A program made the translations under genes and the position numbers. This document shows, one piece after another, positions 8,605 to 17,813 of a stretch of 64,000 nt of DNA. Position 1 is the first letter of the stretch. Every line of letters begins with the position of its first letter. The notes under the pieces were generated by a model that worked only from the letters and a program-made list of their open reading frames with translations, did not search any database and was not told the DNA's origin. The DNA comes from Streptomyces dysideae (GTDB lineage: Bacteria > Actinomycetota > Actinomycetes > Streptomycetales > Streptomycetaceae), in contig NZ_KQ949076.1 of assembly GCF_001514305.1 (NCBI RefSeq), forward strand, positions 602,140 to 666,139. Direction: 5' to 3'.

Positions 8605-9927
8605 ATGATCCACACGACCGATCGTGTACTGGTATCCGACCTGCGCGAGCACGTCGGCCGCACCGTGTCTGTGTCGGGCTGGGTACACACACTCCGTCTG
8701 CTGAGCAAAGTGCAGTTCGTCGTCGTACGCGACCACACCGGCCTGATGCAGGTCACTCACCAGCGAGGCGGCGCAGGCGACGAGATCGAGGCCGCCCTGC
8801 AGCAGCTCACCCCGGAGTCCGCGGTGCGGATCACCGGCCGCGTCGCCGACAACCCGATCGTGAAGCTCCACGGCCTGGAGATCATCCCGGAGCGGGTCGA
8901 CGTCCTGAACCGGGCAGAGACACCGCTGCCCATCGACGAGGGCACCGGCCCGGAACACCGCCTGGACTGGCGGTTCCTCGACGTACGGCGCCGCCCGGCC
9001 GCGCAGCTGCTGTTCGCCGTGCAGACCACGCTCGAGCAGGGCATGCGCGAGTACGCCTACGAGCACGGTTGCACCGAGATGCACACGCCGAAGCTGATGG
9101 GCACCGCCTCGGAGTCCGGGGCCGAGGTGTTCGAGCTCGGCTACTTCGGCCGCTCCGCCTACCTGGCGCAGTCGCCGCAGTTCTTCAAGCAGATGGCGAT
9201 CGCGGCCGGCGTCGACAGGGTCTTCGAGATCGGGCCGGTCTTCCGCGCCGAGCCGTCGTTCACCTCTCGTCACGCCACCGAGTTCACCGGCGTGGACGTG
9301 GAACTGGCGTGGATCGACGGGGTCGAGGATGTCATGGCGTTCGAGGAGCGGATGCTCGCGCACGCCATCGCCCAGGTCGCCGACGCGCACGGGGAAGCGA
9401 TCCGGGAGACGCTCGGCGTCGAGGTGACAGTACCGGCAACGCCGTTCCCGCGGATCACGATGGCTGAGGCTCAAGAGATCCTGCGGGCGAAGGGCTGGGA
9501 CCCGCAGGGCGTGAAGGAGGACCTGGACCCCGAGGGCGAGCGCGGCATCGGCGCGCATCTCAGGGAGCACACGGGCCATGAATGGGTGTTCGTCACCCAC
9601 TACCCGACGAGTGTCCGGCCCTTCTACCACATGCGGCCGGCGGACAACCCGGCTGTGACGCTCAGCTTCGACCTCCTGTGGCAGGGACTGGAGGTCACGA
9701 CCGGCGCGCAGCGTGAGCACCGCTACGACGTGCTCGGGAAGCAGGCTGTGGAGAAGGGCCTGAGGCGTGAACCGATGCAGGACTACCTCAACGTCTTCCG
9801 GTACGGCTGCCCGCCCCACGGCGGTCTGGGCATGGGGCTGAGTCGGGTGCTGATGGTGTTGCTCGGGCTTGACTCGATCCGCGAGGCCACGTTCCTGTTC
9901 CGTGGCCCGAACCGGCTGACTCCGTAG
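8605..9927 (+). CDS. aspS: Archaeal-type aspartyl-tRNA synthetase, likely non-discriminating second copy
   Basis: A 440-residue class II synthetase. Residues 1-105 form the OB-fold anticodon-binding domain (GRTVSVSGWVHTLRLL). Motif 2 is FRAEPSFTSRH from residue 213, motif 3 GLGMGLSRVLM from about 407. It lacks the large GAD insertion of the roughly 590-residue bacterial AspRS and has YLAQSPQFFKQMAI, typical of the archaeal/eukaryotic group that also occurs as AspRS2 in some bacteria. Such enzymes often aspartylate both tRNA-Asp and tRNA-Asn. ATG at 8605 is preferred because GGAGGG sits 6 bases ahead; ATG at 8584 is an in-frame alternative. Preceded by a T-box; an asparaginase gene follows 168 bp downstream. 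Confidence 0.9.
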   Translation: MIHTTDRVLVSDLREHVGRTVSVSGWVHTLRLLSKVQFVVVRDHTGLMQVTHQRGGAGDEIEAALQQLTPESAVRITGRVADNPIVKLHGLEIIPERVDVLNRAETPLPIDEGTGPEHRLDWRFLDVRRRPAAQLLFAVQTTLEQGMREYAYEHGCTEMHTPKLMGTASESGAEVFELGYFGRSAYLAQSPQFFKQMAIAAGVDRVFEIGPVFRAEPSFTSRHATEFTGVDVELAWIDGVEDVMAFEERMLAHAIAQVADAHGEAIRETLGVEVTVPATPFPRITMAEAQEILRAKGWDPQGVKEDLDPEGERGIGAHLREHTGHEWVFVTHYPTSVRPFYHMRPADNPAVTLSFDLLWQGLEVTTGAQREHRYDVLGKQAVEKGLRREPMQDYLNVFRYGCPPHGGLGMGLSRVLMVLLGLDSIREATFLFRGPNRLTP

Positions 9928-10095
9928 CGGGCGAAAGACCGGGGCACGATCACGATGGCGCGATCGACGGTTTGTCGCTTCACGGCAGTTCAGTGTGAGG
10001 CTGACGTCCTCAGGGGGACCCGATAGCCTGCATCGAACGATCTCTGAGGGACGAGATTCATCCTGGCTGAGACTGGTCAGAAGTTGGGGGCGAGG

Positions 10096-11094
10096 ATGGG
10101 CGCAACAAGAGCGGTGGCCGTCTACTCTCTCGGCGGCACCATCGCCATGACCACCGATCCAGCGACCGGCGGAGTCGTCCCCGCCCTCTCCGCCCACGAC
10201 CTCCTCGCGGCCGTGCCCGGCCTGGATGGCCACGGAATCGAGCTGCGCGTGCACGACTTCCGCCGTGTGCCCGGTGCCTCGCTGACCTTCGACGACCTCA
10301 CCGAACTTGGCGCGGCGGTCGACAAGACCCTCGCCGGCGGCGACGTCGACGGCGTCGTGATCACGCAGGGGACCGACACCATCGAGGAGACGGCGTTCTT
10401 CCTCGACCTTCATCACGGCCACGAGCAGCCGATCATCGTCACCGGAGCCATGCGCAATCCGACCATGGCCGGTCCCGACGGACCCGCAAACCTGTACGCG
10501 GCCGTACTCGCCGCATCCGACCCGAAGCTGCGTGGCGCCGGTGCCCTGGTCGTCCTGAACGACGAGATCCACGCGGCACGCCACGTCCGCAAGTCCCACA
10601 CCACCAGCCCCTCCGCCTTCACGTCACCCGGCGCAGGGCCCATCGGCCGGATCGCCGAGGACCAGGTACGGCTGACCACTGCGCTACCCCACCGCTATGG
10701 CCCCTTGACACGGCAGCGAAGCCGTGAGGTGCACGTGGGCCTGTATACGGTCAGCCTCGGCGACGATGGGGAGCTGCTCGCGGCATGGGACGGCCGATGT
10801 GATGGGCTCGTCGTCGCTGCGTTCGGTGTCGGCCACGTTCCCCAGCGACTCGTCGAGAGCCTCGAACAGCTCGCCGGGCGGGTCCCCGTGGTCCTCTCAT
10901 CGCGCATCGGGAATGGCCCTGTCCTGACCAGGACGTACGGCTTTCCTGGATCCGAGAAGGATCTGATCAGCCGTGGGCTCATCCCAGCTGGCAATCTTGG
11001 CCCCTACCAAGCACGCCTCCTACTCCATGGGCTGTTGGCACAAGACGCGGACCGCGAGACGATCACGGAGAAATTCTCCCTCTTCGCGCGCTGA
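10096..11094 (+). CDS. L-asparaginase (type I/II fold)
   Basis: A 332-residue enzyme that hydrolyses L-asparagine to aspartate and ammonia. The first catalytic Thr is in SLGGTIAMT near residue 15, the second in TQGTDTIEE from residue 90, and GAMRNP with ANL follows, all family signatures. No signal peptide is seen, so it is cytoplasmic. It lies on the same strand downstream of the AspRS gene; the supply of Asp by one and its use by the other may be linked, but the 168-bp gap leaves separate transcription possible. ATG at 10096 follows a GGGGG stretch; TTG at 10084 is an alternative. Confidence 0.88.
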   Translation: MGATRAVAVYSLGGTIAMTTDPATGGVVPALSAHDLLAAVPGLDGHGIELRVHDFRRVPGASLTFDDLTELGAAVDKTLAGGDVDGVVITQGTDTIEETAFFLDLHHGHEQPIIVTGAMRNPTMAGPDGPANLYAAVLAASDPKLRGAGALVVLNDEIHAARHVRKSHTTSPSAFTSPGAGPIGRIAEDQVRLTTALPHRYGPLTRQRSREVHVGLYTVSLGDDGELLAAWDGRCDGLVVAAFGVGHVPQRLVESLEQLAGRVPVVLSSRIGNGPVLTRTYGFPGSEKDLISRGLIPAGNLGPYQARLLLHGLLAQDADRETITEKFSLFAR

Positions 11095-11324
11095 CCTGCG
11101 CATCTCAGTCCGTCCGAGGGGACCCCAGAGACGTGCCAACGGTGCCATTCCCGAGGATCAGGAGGATCGAGGAACAAGAGATCCAGCAGTTCGGCAGCCG
11201 ACCTTTGGCGGATCACCACTGATCGGATGACTCGATACCGGCCAGGCCAAGTCCCAGTTCTTGCGGCAGATGCGATTACTCGCCACCGCAGTCTGACGAC
11301 AAGATTACGAGCTGAAGTGGAACA

Positions 11325-11930
11325 TCAGGAGACTGTCCGCAGAGGTAGGCCTGGAGCGGCAGCTACGGGGCGGAGCATCGGCCCCGTGATGTCGACGGGT
11401 GCGTTCAAGCCGTCCAGGAGCACGATAATCCGGTCGATGTTGGTGAGGCGTCGCTGCCCAGATTCCAGCATCGACAGAAAAGCCTGGCTCAGTCCCGTGA
11501 GGAGGGCCATGTCCTCCTGACGGAGGTGGCCGTACTCTCGCACGAGTTGGCACAGCCTGCCGAAGTCCGTGTGTAACAAAGCGTCTCTGACGTCCTGGCG
11601 ATCCCACACGTGAGGTGGAACGGGGCGCCCAGGCTGTACGGCTGTCCCCCTGCGTGCGCAGCCGGAACAGATGTCTTCCCTGTTGTACCGACTCAGGCGG
11701 CATCGGCAAAGGTTGCAGAGCCGAGTGCGGCTGGTTGGCGTGGGGGTGCTTCTCGTGGCGCTCACGGGGAAGCGCTCCGTGTCCGACGGCGTTGGGGCGG
11801 CACCAGACGAGCATCGAGATGAGTAGTCATTGCCACCCATCGCATCCGTGCGTGCGTTCGGGTCGCTCTTGGATGCATCGCCCCAGGTCGTTGCGCTGGG
11901 GAGCGCCGCGCTCAATCCCTGATCGGGCAT
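11325..11930 (-). CDS. Zinc-ribbon XRE regulator (paralogue 1 of 5)
   Basis: About 201 residues. A disordered Ser/Thr-rich N terminus is followed by a zinc ribbon (CNLCRCRLSRYNREDICSGC) and a DNA-binding helix-turn-helix with RQEDMALLTGLSQAFLSML followed by RRLTNID. The last part, LLDGLNAPVDITGPML, is shared with the other four copies in the window. The start is uncertain because the Cys motif begins only at about residue 72; ATG at 11840 (MGGND) is an alternative. A 19-bp palindrome lies 57 bp upstream. It probably acts as a transcriptional repressor or activator; the ligand, if any, is unknown. Confidence 0.8.
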   Translation of the reverse strand: MPDQGLSAALPSATTWGDASKSDPNARTDAMGGNDYSSRCSSGAAPTPSDTERFPVSATRSTPTPTSRTRLCNLCRCRLSRYNREDICSGCARRGTAVQPGRPVPPHVWDRQDVRDALLHTDFGRLCQLVREYGHLRQEDMALLTGLSQAFLSMLESGQRRLTNIDRIIVLLDGLNAPVDITGPMLRPVAAAPGLPLRTVS

Positions 11931-11986
11931 CCGGTCCCTCCGTTAGCCGGTGATGGCCTCAGACTGGCGCCGGTCAGGACGAAGGG

Positions 11987-12005
11987 CCCGGACAGACTGT
12001 CCGGG
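11987..12005. promoter_or_regulatory. Perfect palindrome CCCGGACAG-A-CTGTCCGGG
   Basis: A 19-bp perfect dyad between the flavoprotein gene stop (12043) and the start of the zinc-ribbon regulator (11930). It shares the half-site CCGGACA with the longer palindrome at 13951-13977. It could be an operator for the downstream regulator or a hairpin ending the upstream operon; T-rich DNA follows on the plus strand, not on the minus strand where a terminator would be needed. Confidence 0.55.
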
Positions 12006-12042
12006 TCCAATTCTTCTTGTTTCGGGGTTTATTGATGGGACG

Positions 12043-12597
12043 TCAGGAGACTGCCCTGCTGGCCTCGTCGAGTATGGCTTCCCACGGGTTCTGGCGCCCC
12101 GGCATCCCAGCCCGCGGCTCGGCGAGCGGCCATACTTCGTCTCCGTAGATCAACCGCACCCCTGAATCGTGAAGGGCTTGGATGTGCCCTTCCCATGCGG
12201 GGTGGCGAGCGTGCGCGGCGTTCACGCGGGGCCAGACGACTACCGGGAGGTCCAGTGTTCCGATGGCTTCGTTGACCTGTGTCAACGCTTGGTTATCTGA
12301 GATCCCCAGGGCGAGCTTGGCGACGGTGTTGGCGCTTGCCGGGGCCACGGCGTAGCAGTCCACGGGCGGATGCGGCCGGGAGTCACCCGGCAGGCGTGAT
12401 TCGGACCGTACGGGAAGGCCGGTCAGCCCCTCGAGCTGCGCCGTCTCGCCGCTCGCGCGGAGCCACTGACCTGCGGTCGGTGTGAGCGTGACCGCAACCG
12501 TCCAGCCCCGTTCGAGCGCCGGGATCACGAGCCCTGTACGCAGTTCCTCAATCCCGCCGGCGCTCGATCCGACGACGCCCAGCACCTTGCCCTGCAT
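12043..12597 (-). CDS. Flavoprotein of the phosphopantothenoylcysteine decarboxylase-like (HFCD) family
   Basis: About 184 residues with GVVGSSAGGIEELR at the start, VAPASANTVAKLALGISDN (the PASANT FMN-binding signature) in the middle and VVVWPRVNAAHARHPAW later. Such flavin-dependent Cys-decarboxylase-like proteins include CoaC, Dfp and lantibiotic EpiD, as well as many uncharacterised actinomycete proteins found next to XRE genes. The catalytic residues cannot all be confirmed. ATG at 12597 (MQGKVLGVV) is chosen; it overlaps the end of the upstream XRE gene (stop at 12603) closely, so the two are probably translationally coupled. Confidence 0.8.
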   Translation of the reverse strand: MQGKVLGVVGSSAGGIEELRTGLVIPALERGWTVAVTLTPTAGQWLRASGETAQLEGLTGLPVRSESRLPGDSRPHPPVDCYAVAPASANTVAKLALGISDNQALTQVNEAIGTLDLPVVVWPRVNAAHARHPAWEGHIQALHDSGVRLIYGDEVWPLAEPRAGMPGRQNPWEAILDEASRAVS

Positions 12598-12602
12598 CGA
12601 GC

Positions 12603-13835
12603 TCACTGCACCGCCCTGCATCGTTGGGCCATGGCCAGCAGCTCGGACGAGTGGCTGCCGCCCGTGACCGGGAACTGCTTCCTCAGGTCGCGAAGGGTCT
12701 CGCGTACGCGTGGATTGTTCCGCACGAGTTGGGGCGAGATGCGTTCGGCCTCCCGCAGTTCCCTGAAGGACTCGTCGACGCGACCTCTGAGGCAGAGGCC
12801 GCGGGCGTAGTCGATGCGATGAGAGACGGCGCGTTCCGCCGGCATGTGGGAGACGTCGATGCCGCCATGCTCGACGACGTACGGGATGTTCTCCAGGTCA
12901 AGCTCGATCGACAGGCGGTGCAGCTCGACGTTCGTCGGACCGAAGCACGTCTGCCAGTGGTTCTCGTCGGAACCGAGCCGGTCGGCGAGCCGCTTCGCCT
13001 TCTCCAACAGGGAGTTGGCGGTGGGCCGATCCTGGTGCCGTGCAGCGGCCACAGCAGCCCGCAGATGAATCATGCCAAGCAGGCTCAAGGCGGCCGGGTC
13101 GTCGTCGCGAACCTGACTGACGAGCCAGGCCGCGGCGGTATCGCCCAGTTCGAGGGCGTCCTCGTATCGCCCGTTGGCCAGCAGTGCGTGCGTACCGGAG
13201 CGAGCGGCGGAGACGAGCGACAGCGGGTCCTCGGATTCGTCGGCGGCCCGCATGGCGCGCTCGGCCGCGAGCCACGACAAGTCGGACTCGCCGACCTTGG
13301 CGAGGGTGGTTGCCGCCAGGTGATGCGTACGGGCCGAGACGGCGAGGCCGCGTCGCCGCTGATCGCCAGGCGGAAGGTCTTCCAGCTCCTGGGCAGTCCT
13401 CAGCAGACCGGGCAGGGCCGCGATGACGTCGCCAAGAACGCCAGCCTGGTAGTCGCCCCAGCTGCGCTCGACGACGACCTGCGCCTGCTCCGGCCTCGGC
13501 AACTGCCGCTCCGCCGTGGGACCGAACAGCAGCCTGGAGAGCCGTCGAGGGCTCATCAGCGCATCGCGGACCGCCGGCACGTCGTCCATGTGCTTTTCCT
13601 CGTCCTCCAAGAGAACAGGCTGCCCCATCAAGTCGCCAAGCGGGACACGCAGTACGCGAGCGAGTTCAGCGAGCTTGTCGATCCTCGGCGGCTTTCGTAC
13701 TCCTCGCTCGATCTTCGACAACCAGTCGGTGCTGTGCCCGACGAGGCCGGCGAGGACGGGCTGCGTGTAGCCCCGGCGCTCGCGGTAGAACGCGATCCGC
13801 TCTCCTATGCTGAGGTGATCACCAAGACCACGCAT
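12603..13835 (-). CDS. XRE-type regulator with C-terminal TPR-like domain
   Basis: A 410-residue protein. Residues about 8-65 form the HTH (RERRGYTQPVLAGLVGHSTDWLSKIERGVRKP). The remaining 340 residues are helical, Ala/Leu-rich, with repeats of the tetratricopeptide type (ELEDLPPGDQRRRGLAVSAR; AAVAAARHQDRPTANSLLEKAKRL). This layout is common in Streptomyces regulators that sense small ligands or peptides. It forms a unit with the flavoprotein gene downstream. A 27-bp palindrome with CCGGACA half-sites lies 116 bp upstream and is a candidate operator. Confidence 0.83.
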   Translation of the reverse strand: MRGLGDHLSIGERIAFYRERRGYTQPVLAGLVGHSTDWLSKIERGVRKPPRIDKLAELARVLRVPLGDLMGQPVLLEDEEKHMDDVPAVRDALMSPRRLSRLLFGPTAERQLPRPEQAQVVVERSWGDYQAGVLGDVIAALPGLLRTAQELEDLPPGDQRRRGLAVSARTHHLAATTLAKVGESDLSWLAAERAMRAADESEDPLSLVSAARSGTHALLANGRYEDALELGDTAAAWLVSQVRDDDPAALSLLGMIHLRAAVAAARHQDRPTANSLLEKAKRLADRLGSDENHWQTCFGPTNVELHRLSIELDLENIPYVVEHGGIDVSHMPAERAVSHRIDYARGLCLRGRVDESFRELREAERISPQLVRNNPRVRETLRDLRKQFPVTGGSHSSELLAMAQRCRAVQ

Positions 13836-14595
13836 GCGCGCTGCCTCCCCAACTTTGGTCCGTCATTCACGGTAGCGGCCGAGCAGGCCGCGAGATCAGG
13901 CAGCGATTCGGGCTGCAGTGCCATGTTCAACATCCGCTCGCGGGTCTAGAACAGGCCGGACACTTTGTCCGGCCTGTACACACGAGTCCACGAGGCGCCA
14001 CAGTTCTGCTCGTCCGTGATCACGGCCAACGGTCGATGACCTGGGGGAACTACCTGCGTGGCGGCGCAACGCAGTGGAAATCTCCAAGCCGAGCCCAACG
14101 CCGGATCATGAAGTGCGCACAGACGTCTGGTCATCGGAGTTCCGTGAACCTACTGCGCCGGATCGTCTGGGCGCGCACGGACCGCGACACATGGGTACGG
14201 ATTGAGCGCCGTCCGTCGCCAAGGTCACCGGGCAAGGCTGGAACGGCACGGAGAGCGCCGCGGTCTTGGCCAAGGGAGCGAAACCCGACTGGTTCCAGGC
14301 CGTGTCCTGGACCGATGCAGCCGGAGTTGCGGTGTGGCTCGCCGACGAAAGCGAGCCGCTTCCTGGACATCCAGTAGGTCCGGACTCGGCGCTGACACTG
14401 CTGGCTGACTTGTGGAAGGCGTTGGCTGTCTCTCTGGATGCACTCGACCGAACTCCTCGGTCCAGAACCGCCCGGACTCGCACTCGGGCTCACAACCGGA
14501 CTCACAAGGACTGCACCGGACACGCATTGACCAAGGCTTCCCACGGCAGAGGCAGGGAGGCACCTCCGCAGCATCGCTGCCCTGGCCCCCTTCCC
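13836..14595. other. Gene-poor interval with a possible gene remnant
   Basis: Apart from the palindrome at 13951-13977 no confident gene is seen. A plus-strand frame at about 14206-14460 has coding-like composition (KPDWFQAVSWTDAAGVAVWL, then LTLLADLWKALAVSLD) but lacks a good start, and its 3' extension lies antisense to the gene at 14596-17274. It may be the remainder of a truncated gene. I could not name the family. Confidence 0.35.
13951..13977. promoter_or_regulatory. Perfect palindrome ACAGGCCGGACA-CTT-TGTCCGGCCTGT
   Basis: Two 12-bp arms separated by 3 bp, 116-142 bp upstream of the XRE-TPR regulator that starts at 13835. It shares the CCGGACA/TGTCCGG core with the palindrome at 11987-12005, so the pair brackets the regulator-flavoprotein unit. 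Likely an operator for that regulator, by analogy with autoregulated XRE proteins. Confidence 0.6.
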
Positions 14596-17274
14596 CTACC
14601 AAGGTGCGGACGGTGTGCCGTCAGGATCGAGCCCATGAGGCCACAGTCGTCCGAGAAACGTATCTGGCCTTTCGTTCTGACCCGAGTTGCGGAGCCGGGG
14701 CCAATTGTCGGCGTCACCGGCGTCGGCTGCTTCCCGGGCGAAGCGTTCGGCATCGGCGCGGTATCCAGCCTCTGCCCGCAGTTCGGCGAGCCGATACAGG
14801 GCACCGGACGCGCCGCGGTCAGCTGCTTCCCGGGCAAGGCGTTCGGCTTCGGGGCGGTCGCCGGCTTTCTCTCGAAGTTGGGCAAGTCGAAACAGGGCGC
14901 GAACACTGCCGCCAGCGTCGTACAGCTGAGCGAGCCGCTCGGCTTCTACACGGTCGCCGGCCTGCTCTCTGAGTTCGGCCAGAAAGTAAAGGGCGCCCTG
15001 GTCGCCAGCTGCAGCGGCTTCACGAAACAGGGCTTCCGCCTCTTCGTACTCCCCACGCTTCGCCCGTATCTCGCCGAGATGAGTCAAGGCGCCAGCGAAG
15101 GGCCCTGAGGCCGCCAGCCGCCGCCATAGGACCTCGGCGTCTTCGTGGTTCCCAGCCTTTTCCGCCAACTGGGCAAGGACATCGAGTGCGTCGACGTCAC
15201 CAGCGGCTAGGGACTGCTGGAGCAGTTCCTCCGCTGCCTCGCGGTTTCCAGCCTCTGCCCGCAGTTCGGCCAGCCGGTGCAGGTAGTACGGGGCGCCGTC
15301 GTCGGCGGCTTGGCGGGCGAGCCGTTCGGCCTCGGCATGATCCCCGGCTTCCTCCAGGAGCGTCACGAGTTGGAGCAGCGCCTCACCGTCATCGATGCCC
15401 ATAGCCTGGCGCAGCAGAATCTCCGCGCTCTCACGGTTTCCAGATGCTTGTTCCAGTTCGGCCAGCCGGTGCATGGCCTCGACGTCGCCAGCATCGACGG
15501 CTGTCTTCAGTAGGTCCCTTGCCGCTCCGCGGTCCCCCGCCTCCATTCGTATCCCAGCCAGGCGCACGTAACCGTAGGTGCCGAAGGTGTCGCTGACGTC
15601 GGCCGCTTGCTGGGCCAGCCGTTCGGCTTCCTCATGGTCACCGGATCTTTCACGCATTTCAGAAATCCAGAGCAGAGCGTGTGCATCACCTGCGTCTGCG
15701 GCCTGTTGGAGCAGATTTTCCGCAGCTTCTGGCTCATCGGCCTGCATCCGCAGCTCGGCGAGCCGATGCATCGCAGCAACGCTGCCGGCGTCGACAGCCT
15801 TCTGCCAGAGCTCGTATGCCCAGTAGATCCGGTGCCGGGAAAAGGCGGCCCAGGCAAGGTGGTCCAGGGTTTCAGGATCGGCGAGCTCGTCGCGCGCGGC
15901 CTTCCAGAACGACGTCGGAGGGCAGAGCGGTTTGCGCTCCTGGCGTCCGTATTGCTCCAGGTAGTCGGCTAGCCGGTATGTCGTTCCGGCCTGTTGGGCG
16001 CCAGTGTTGCGCCTTGTCGAGCGCAACCGGGTGCGACGCAATGGAGCTAGGTTGCCGTGCACAGTTGTGGCGAGCTGGTTGAGGGCCGTTTGAAGCCAGT
16101 CGTCGTCAAGGGCGTCATACTCGTCGTCGGTGAGATAGTCCTCAGCCGCCTGCTCCAAGAAGGTGATGGGCAGGTGGAGCCCCGCGCCGAGACGGCGGCC
16201 GTCCATGGCCGCGTTCAATAGAGCGCGCCCGGGTGGGGAGGCGGTGTGGTAGCGGTGCAGCAGTTCTGGTCCCCCAGCCATGAGTTGTGTCACCTGCCCG
16301 TTGCGCGCGTGTTCCAGAGCATGCGTGAGTTGCTGATCACCGGCAGCGGCTACGGCCTTCGCCACACCGATGGCGGTGGCATCGAAAGCATCGGGTACGG
16401 CGATCAGTCGGCCGGCCAGCAGTTCCCGCACCTGGGGGTGATTGCTCTGCTGCCCGGTCTGGTTGAGCGTGTAGATGGCAGCATATTCCGGCCACAAGGT
16501 GCCCAGGATGAGGACAGGCGACCGCGCCGGTTCCGTGAGCAGCGAGCGCAGCGCGGCGGCGATGCGTTCGCCAAGTCCGGCTGGTGCGCCGAGGTAGTGC
16601 TGGGCTTCGTTCAACCAGACGACCGTGTGTGGCGCTACGCGATTCAGGTCGGCGAGGGCGGCCTCCGCATGGGTGGGGTCGAACGGATGCCAAAGTCTCC
16701 ACCCCAAAGGAATGAGGGGCTGGACCGCTTCCCAGCAGGCGCGGGTCTTCCCTGTTGAGGATGTCCCGACCAGCACCGCCATCTCGCTATGGCCGCCTGC
16801 CGCGATCATGGTGAGGCTGGCCAAGTCCTCGTCATGCGGTCGACGTACGTATCCGGGTAATCGCCCGCCGCTTCGCAGGAGCCTCCTGCGGCTGACACCA
16901 CCGTCATCTCTTAAGCGCGGCGGGTCAGCGGCCGGGTGGACTTCGAGGTCCAGAGGGTGCCAGTCAGAAATCAGCCGACCGACGCCGCCTGACAGGCCTG
17001 CCTCGGATCCATCGGGAGTGTTGGCTAAGGCGGCAGCGCGAAGATCAAGCAGTGGGCGAGGGACAAGGCCGAGTGCGTCAGCGAGAGCAACCACGGTCTC
17101 TGCCGAGGGCACCGGAGCACTTGTGCTGAAGGCTTCACTGACCGTGGTGCGCCCCAGCCCTGCCCGCCGGGCGAGCGCCGTCTTGGTCAGGCGTTTGGAA
17201 GACAAGGCCTCCTCAAGGAGCGCACGCAGTTCGGTGAGTGCGGCTCCGTGGGGCCATCGATCCTCCCTGCTCAC
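14596..17274 (-). CDS. HTH / P-loop NTPase / Sel1-TPR repeat protein
   Basis: An 892-residue protein. An N-terminal XRE-type HTH (LTKTALARRAGLGRTTVSEAF, roughly residues 29-49) is followed by a P-loop domain with Walker A VGTSSTGKT at about 169-177 and a Walker B-like VVWLNEAQHYL at about 218-228. From about residue 500 to 860 there are at least ten short repeats of the Sel1/TPR type, each with a form of AEAERLAREAADxG. This is the layout of signal-transduction ATPases (STAND-like): sensor repeats, switch ATPase, effector. GTG at 17274 is chosen for its GGGGG ribosome site; an ATG at 17361 is possible. The role is unknown; regulation or defence is plausible. Confidence 0.75.
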   Translation of the reverse strand: MSREDRWPHGAALTELRALLEEALSSKRLTKTALARRAGLGRTTVSEAFSTSAPVPSAETVVALADALGLVPRPLLDLRAAALANTPDGSEAGLSGGVGRLISDWHPLDLEVHPAADPPRLRDDGGVSRRRLLRSGGRLPGYVRRPHDEDLASLTMIAAGGHSEMAVLVGTSSTGKTRACWEAVQPLIPLGWRLWHPFDPTHAEAALADLNRVAPHTVVWLNEAQHYLGAPAGLGERIAAALRSLLTEPARSPVLILGTLWPEYAAIYTLNQTGQQSNHPQVRELLAGRLIAVPDAFDATAIGVAKAVAAAGDQQLTHALEHARNGQVTQLMAGGPELLHRYHTASPPGRALLNAAMDGRRLGAGLHLPITFLEQAAEDYLTDDEYDALDDDWLQTALNQLATTVHGNLAPLRRTRLRSTRRNTGAQQAGTTYRLADYLEQYGRQERKPLCPPTSFWKAARDELADPETLDHLAWAAFSRHRIYWAYELWQKAVDAGSVAAMHRLAELRMQADEPEAAENLLQQAADAGDAHALLWISEMRERSGDHEEAERLAQQAADVSDTFGTYGYVRLAGIRMEAGDRGAARDLLKTAVDAGDVEAMHRLAELEQASGNRESAEILLRQAMGIDDGEALLQLVTLLEEAGDHAEAERLARQAADDGAPYYLHRLAELRAEAGNREAAEELLQQSLAAGDVDALDVLAQLAEKAGNHEDAEVLWRRLAASGPFAGALTHLGEIRAKRGEYEEAEALFREAAAAGDQGALYFLAELREQAGDRVEAERLAQLYDAGGSVRALFRLAQLREKAGDRPEAERLAREAADRGASGALYRLAELRAEAGYRADAERFAREAADAGDADNWPRLRNSGQNERPDTFLGRLWPHGLDPDGTPSAPW

Positions 17275-17415
17275 GCTTTTACCCCCCTGTTCCCTACCCC
17301 GGCCGTATCGGTGTTCGACAGTGTCCATCATCGTCGGCCCGCGCCTCGGCGAACACATCATCCAGGAGATTCAGAAGACATCAAACGTCCATGTTCGCCG
17401 ATGGGAAGTGGCATC

Positions 17416-17610
17416 GTGTCCGACCACACCGCAGTGATCCTTCTCGCTTGTGTCCTTGCCGTTCTCGTCGCCGTGCTGGTCGGCATCGCCGCCGGCTGCC
17501 TCGCACGTCTCGATGGCTCCACCTACCCCGCCGCGCTTGAACGAGCAGCCCTGGCGTTCGCCGCCGTTCTCACCCTGGCTGCGACGATCGCCAGCGCAAT
17601 CACCAGCTGA
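17416..17610 (+). CDS. Small two-helix membrane protein
   Basis: A 64-residue protein with two hydrophobic segments: [21 protein letters not shown] near the N terminus and [17 protein letters not shown] at the C terminus, joined by a short polar loop. GTG at 17416 is preceded by GGGAAG; ATG at 17401 is the alternative. Short membrane proteins of this type are common beside transfer genes of actinomycete integrative plasmids, but nothing here fixes a role. Confidence 0.55.
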   Translation: MSDHTAVILLACVLAVLVAVLVGIAAGCLARLDGSTYPAALERAALAFAAVLTLAATIASAITS

Positions 17611-17813
17611 CATCCATGCCTACCGGCACCCGACTCCATCGGGATGGCCCGCGTCGTGAACGGCAATCAGAACGAGTCGGGCTGCGCTCTGGTTCAGCTC
17701 CGCACGTCACCCCCGTCGAATCGAGGTCGGACTGGGGTTGGCCGGGCAGCAGTCGGCGAGGTAGCCACAAAGTGCGGGCCGAGCACCGGCTGGGAATCAG
17801 TAGGCTTGCGCGT

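Noticed and set aside
8278..10599. A 773-residue minus-strand open frame opposite the AspRS and asparaginase genes
   Set aside because: It is the antisense shadow of two clearly recognised genes and a T-box; high GC keeps it open. Its sequence is His/Arg/Asp-rich low-complexity without known motifs.
12624..13949. A 441-residue plus-strand frame opposite the XRE-TPR regulator
   Set aside because: The minus strand has an HTH and TPR-like repeats; the plus frame has no recognisable domain.
17640..17760. Possible tRNA-like sequence upstream of gltX
   Set aside because: A GTCGAATC stretch recalls a T-loop, but no acceptor, D or anticodon stem can be paired around it.
17620..17813. A third T-box upstream of the glutamyl-tRNA synthetase gene
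   Set aside because: No GGTGGNACCGCG core nor any of the stem I segments shared by the two real leaders is present. The same was checked for argS, with the same result.
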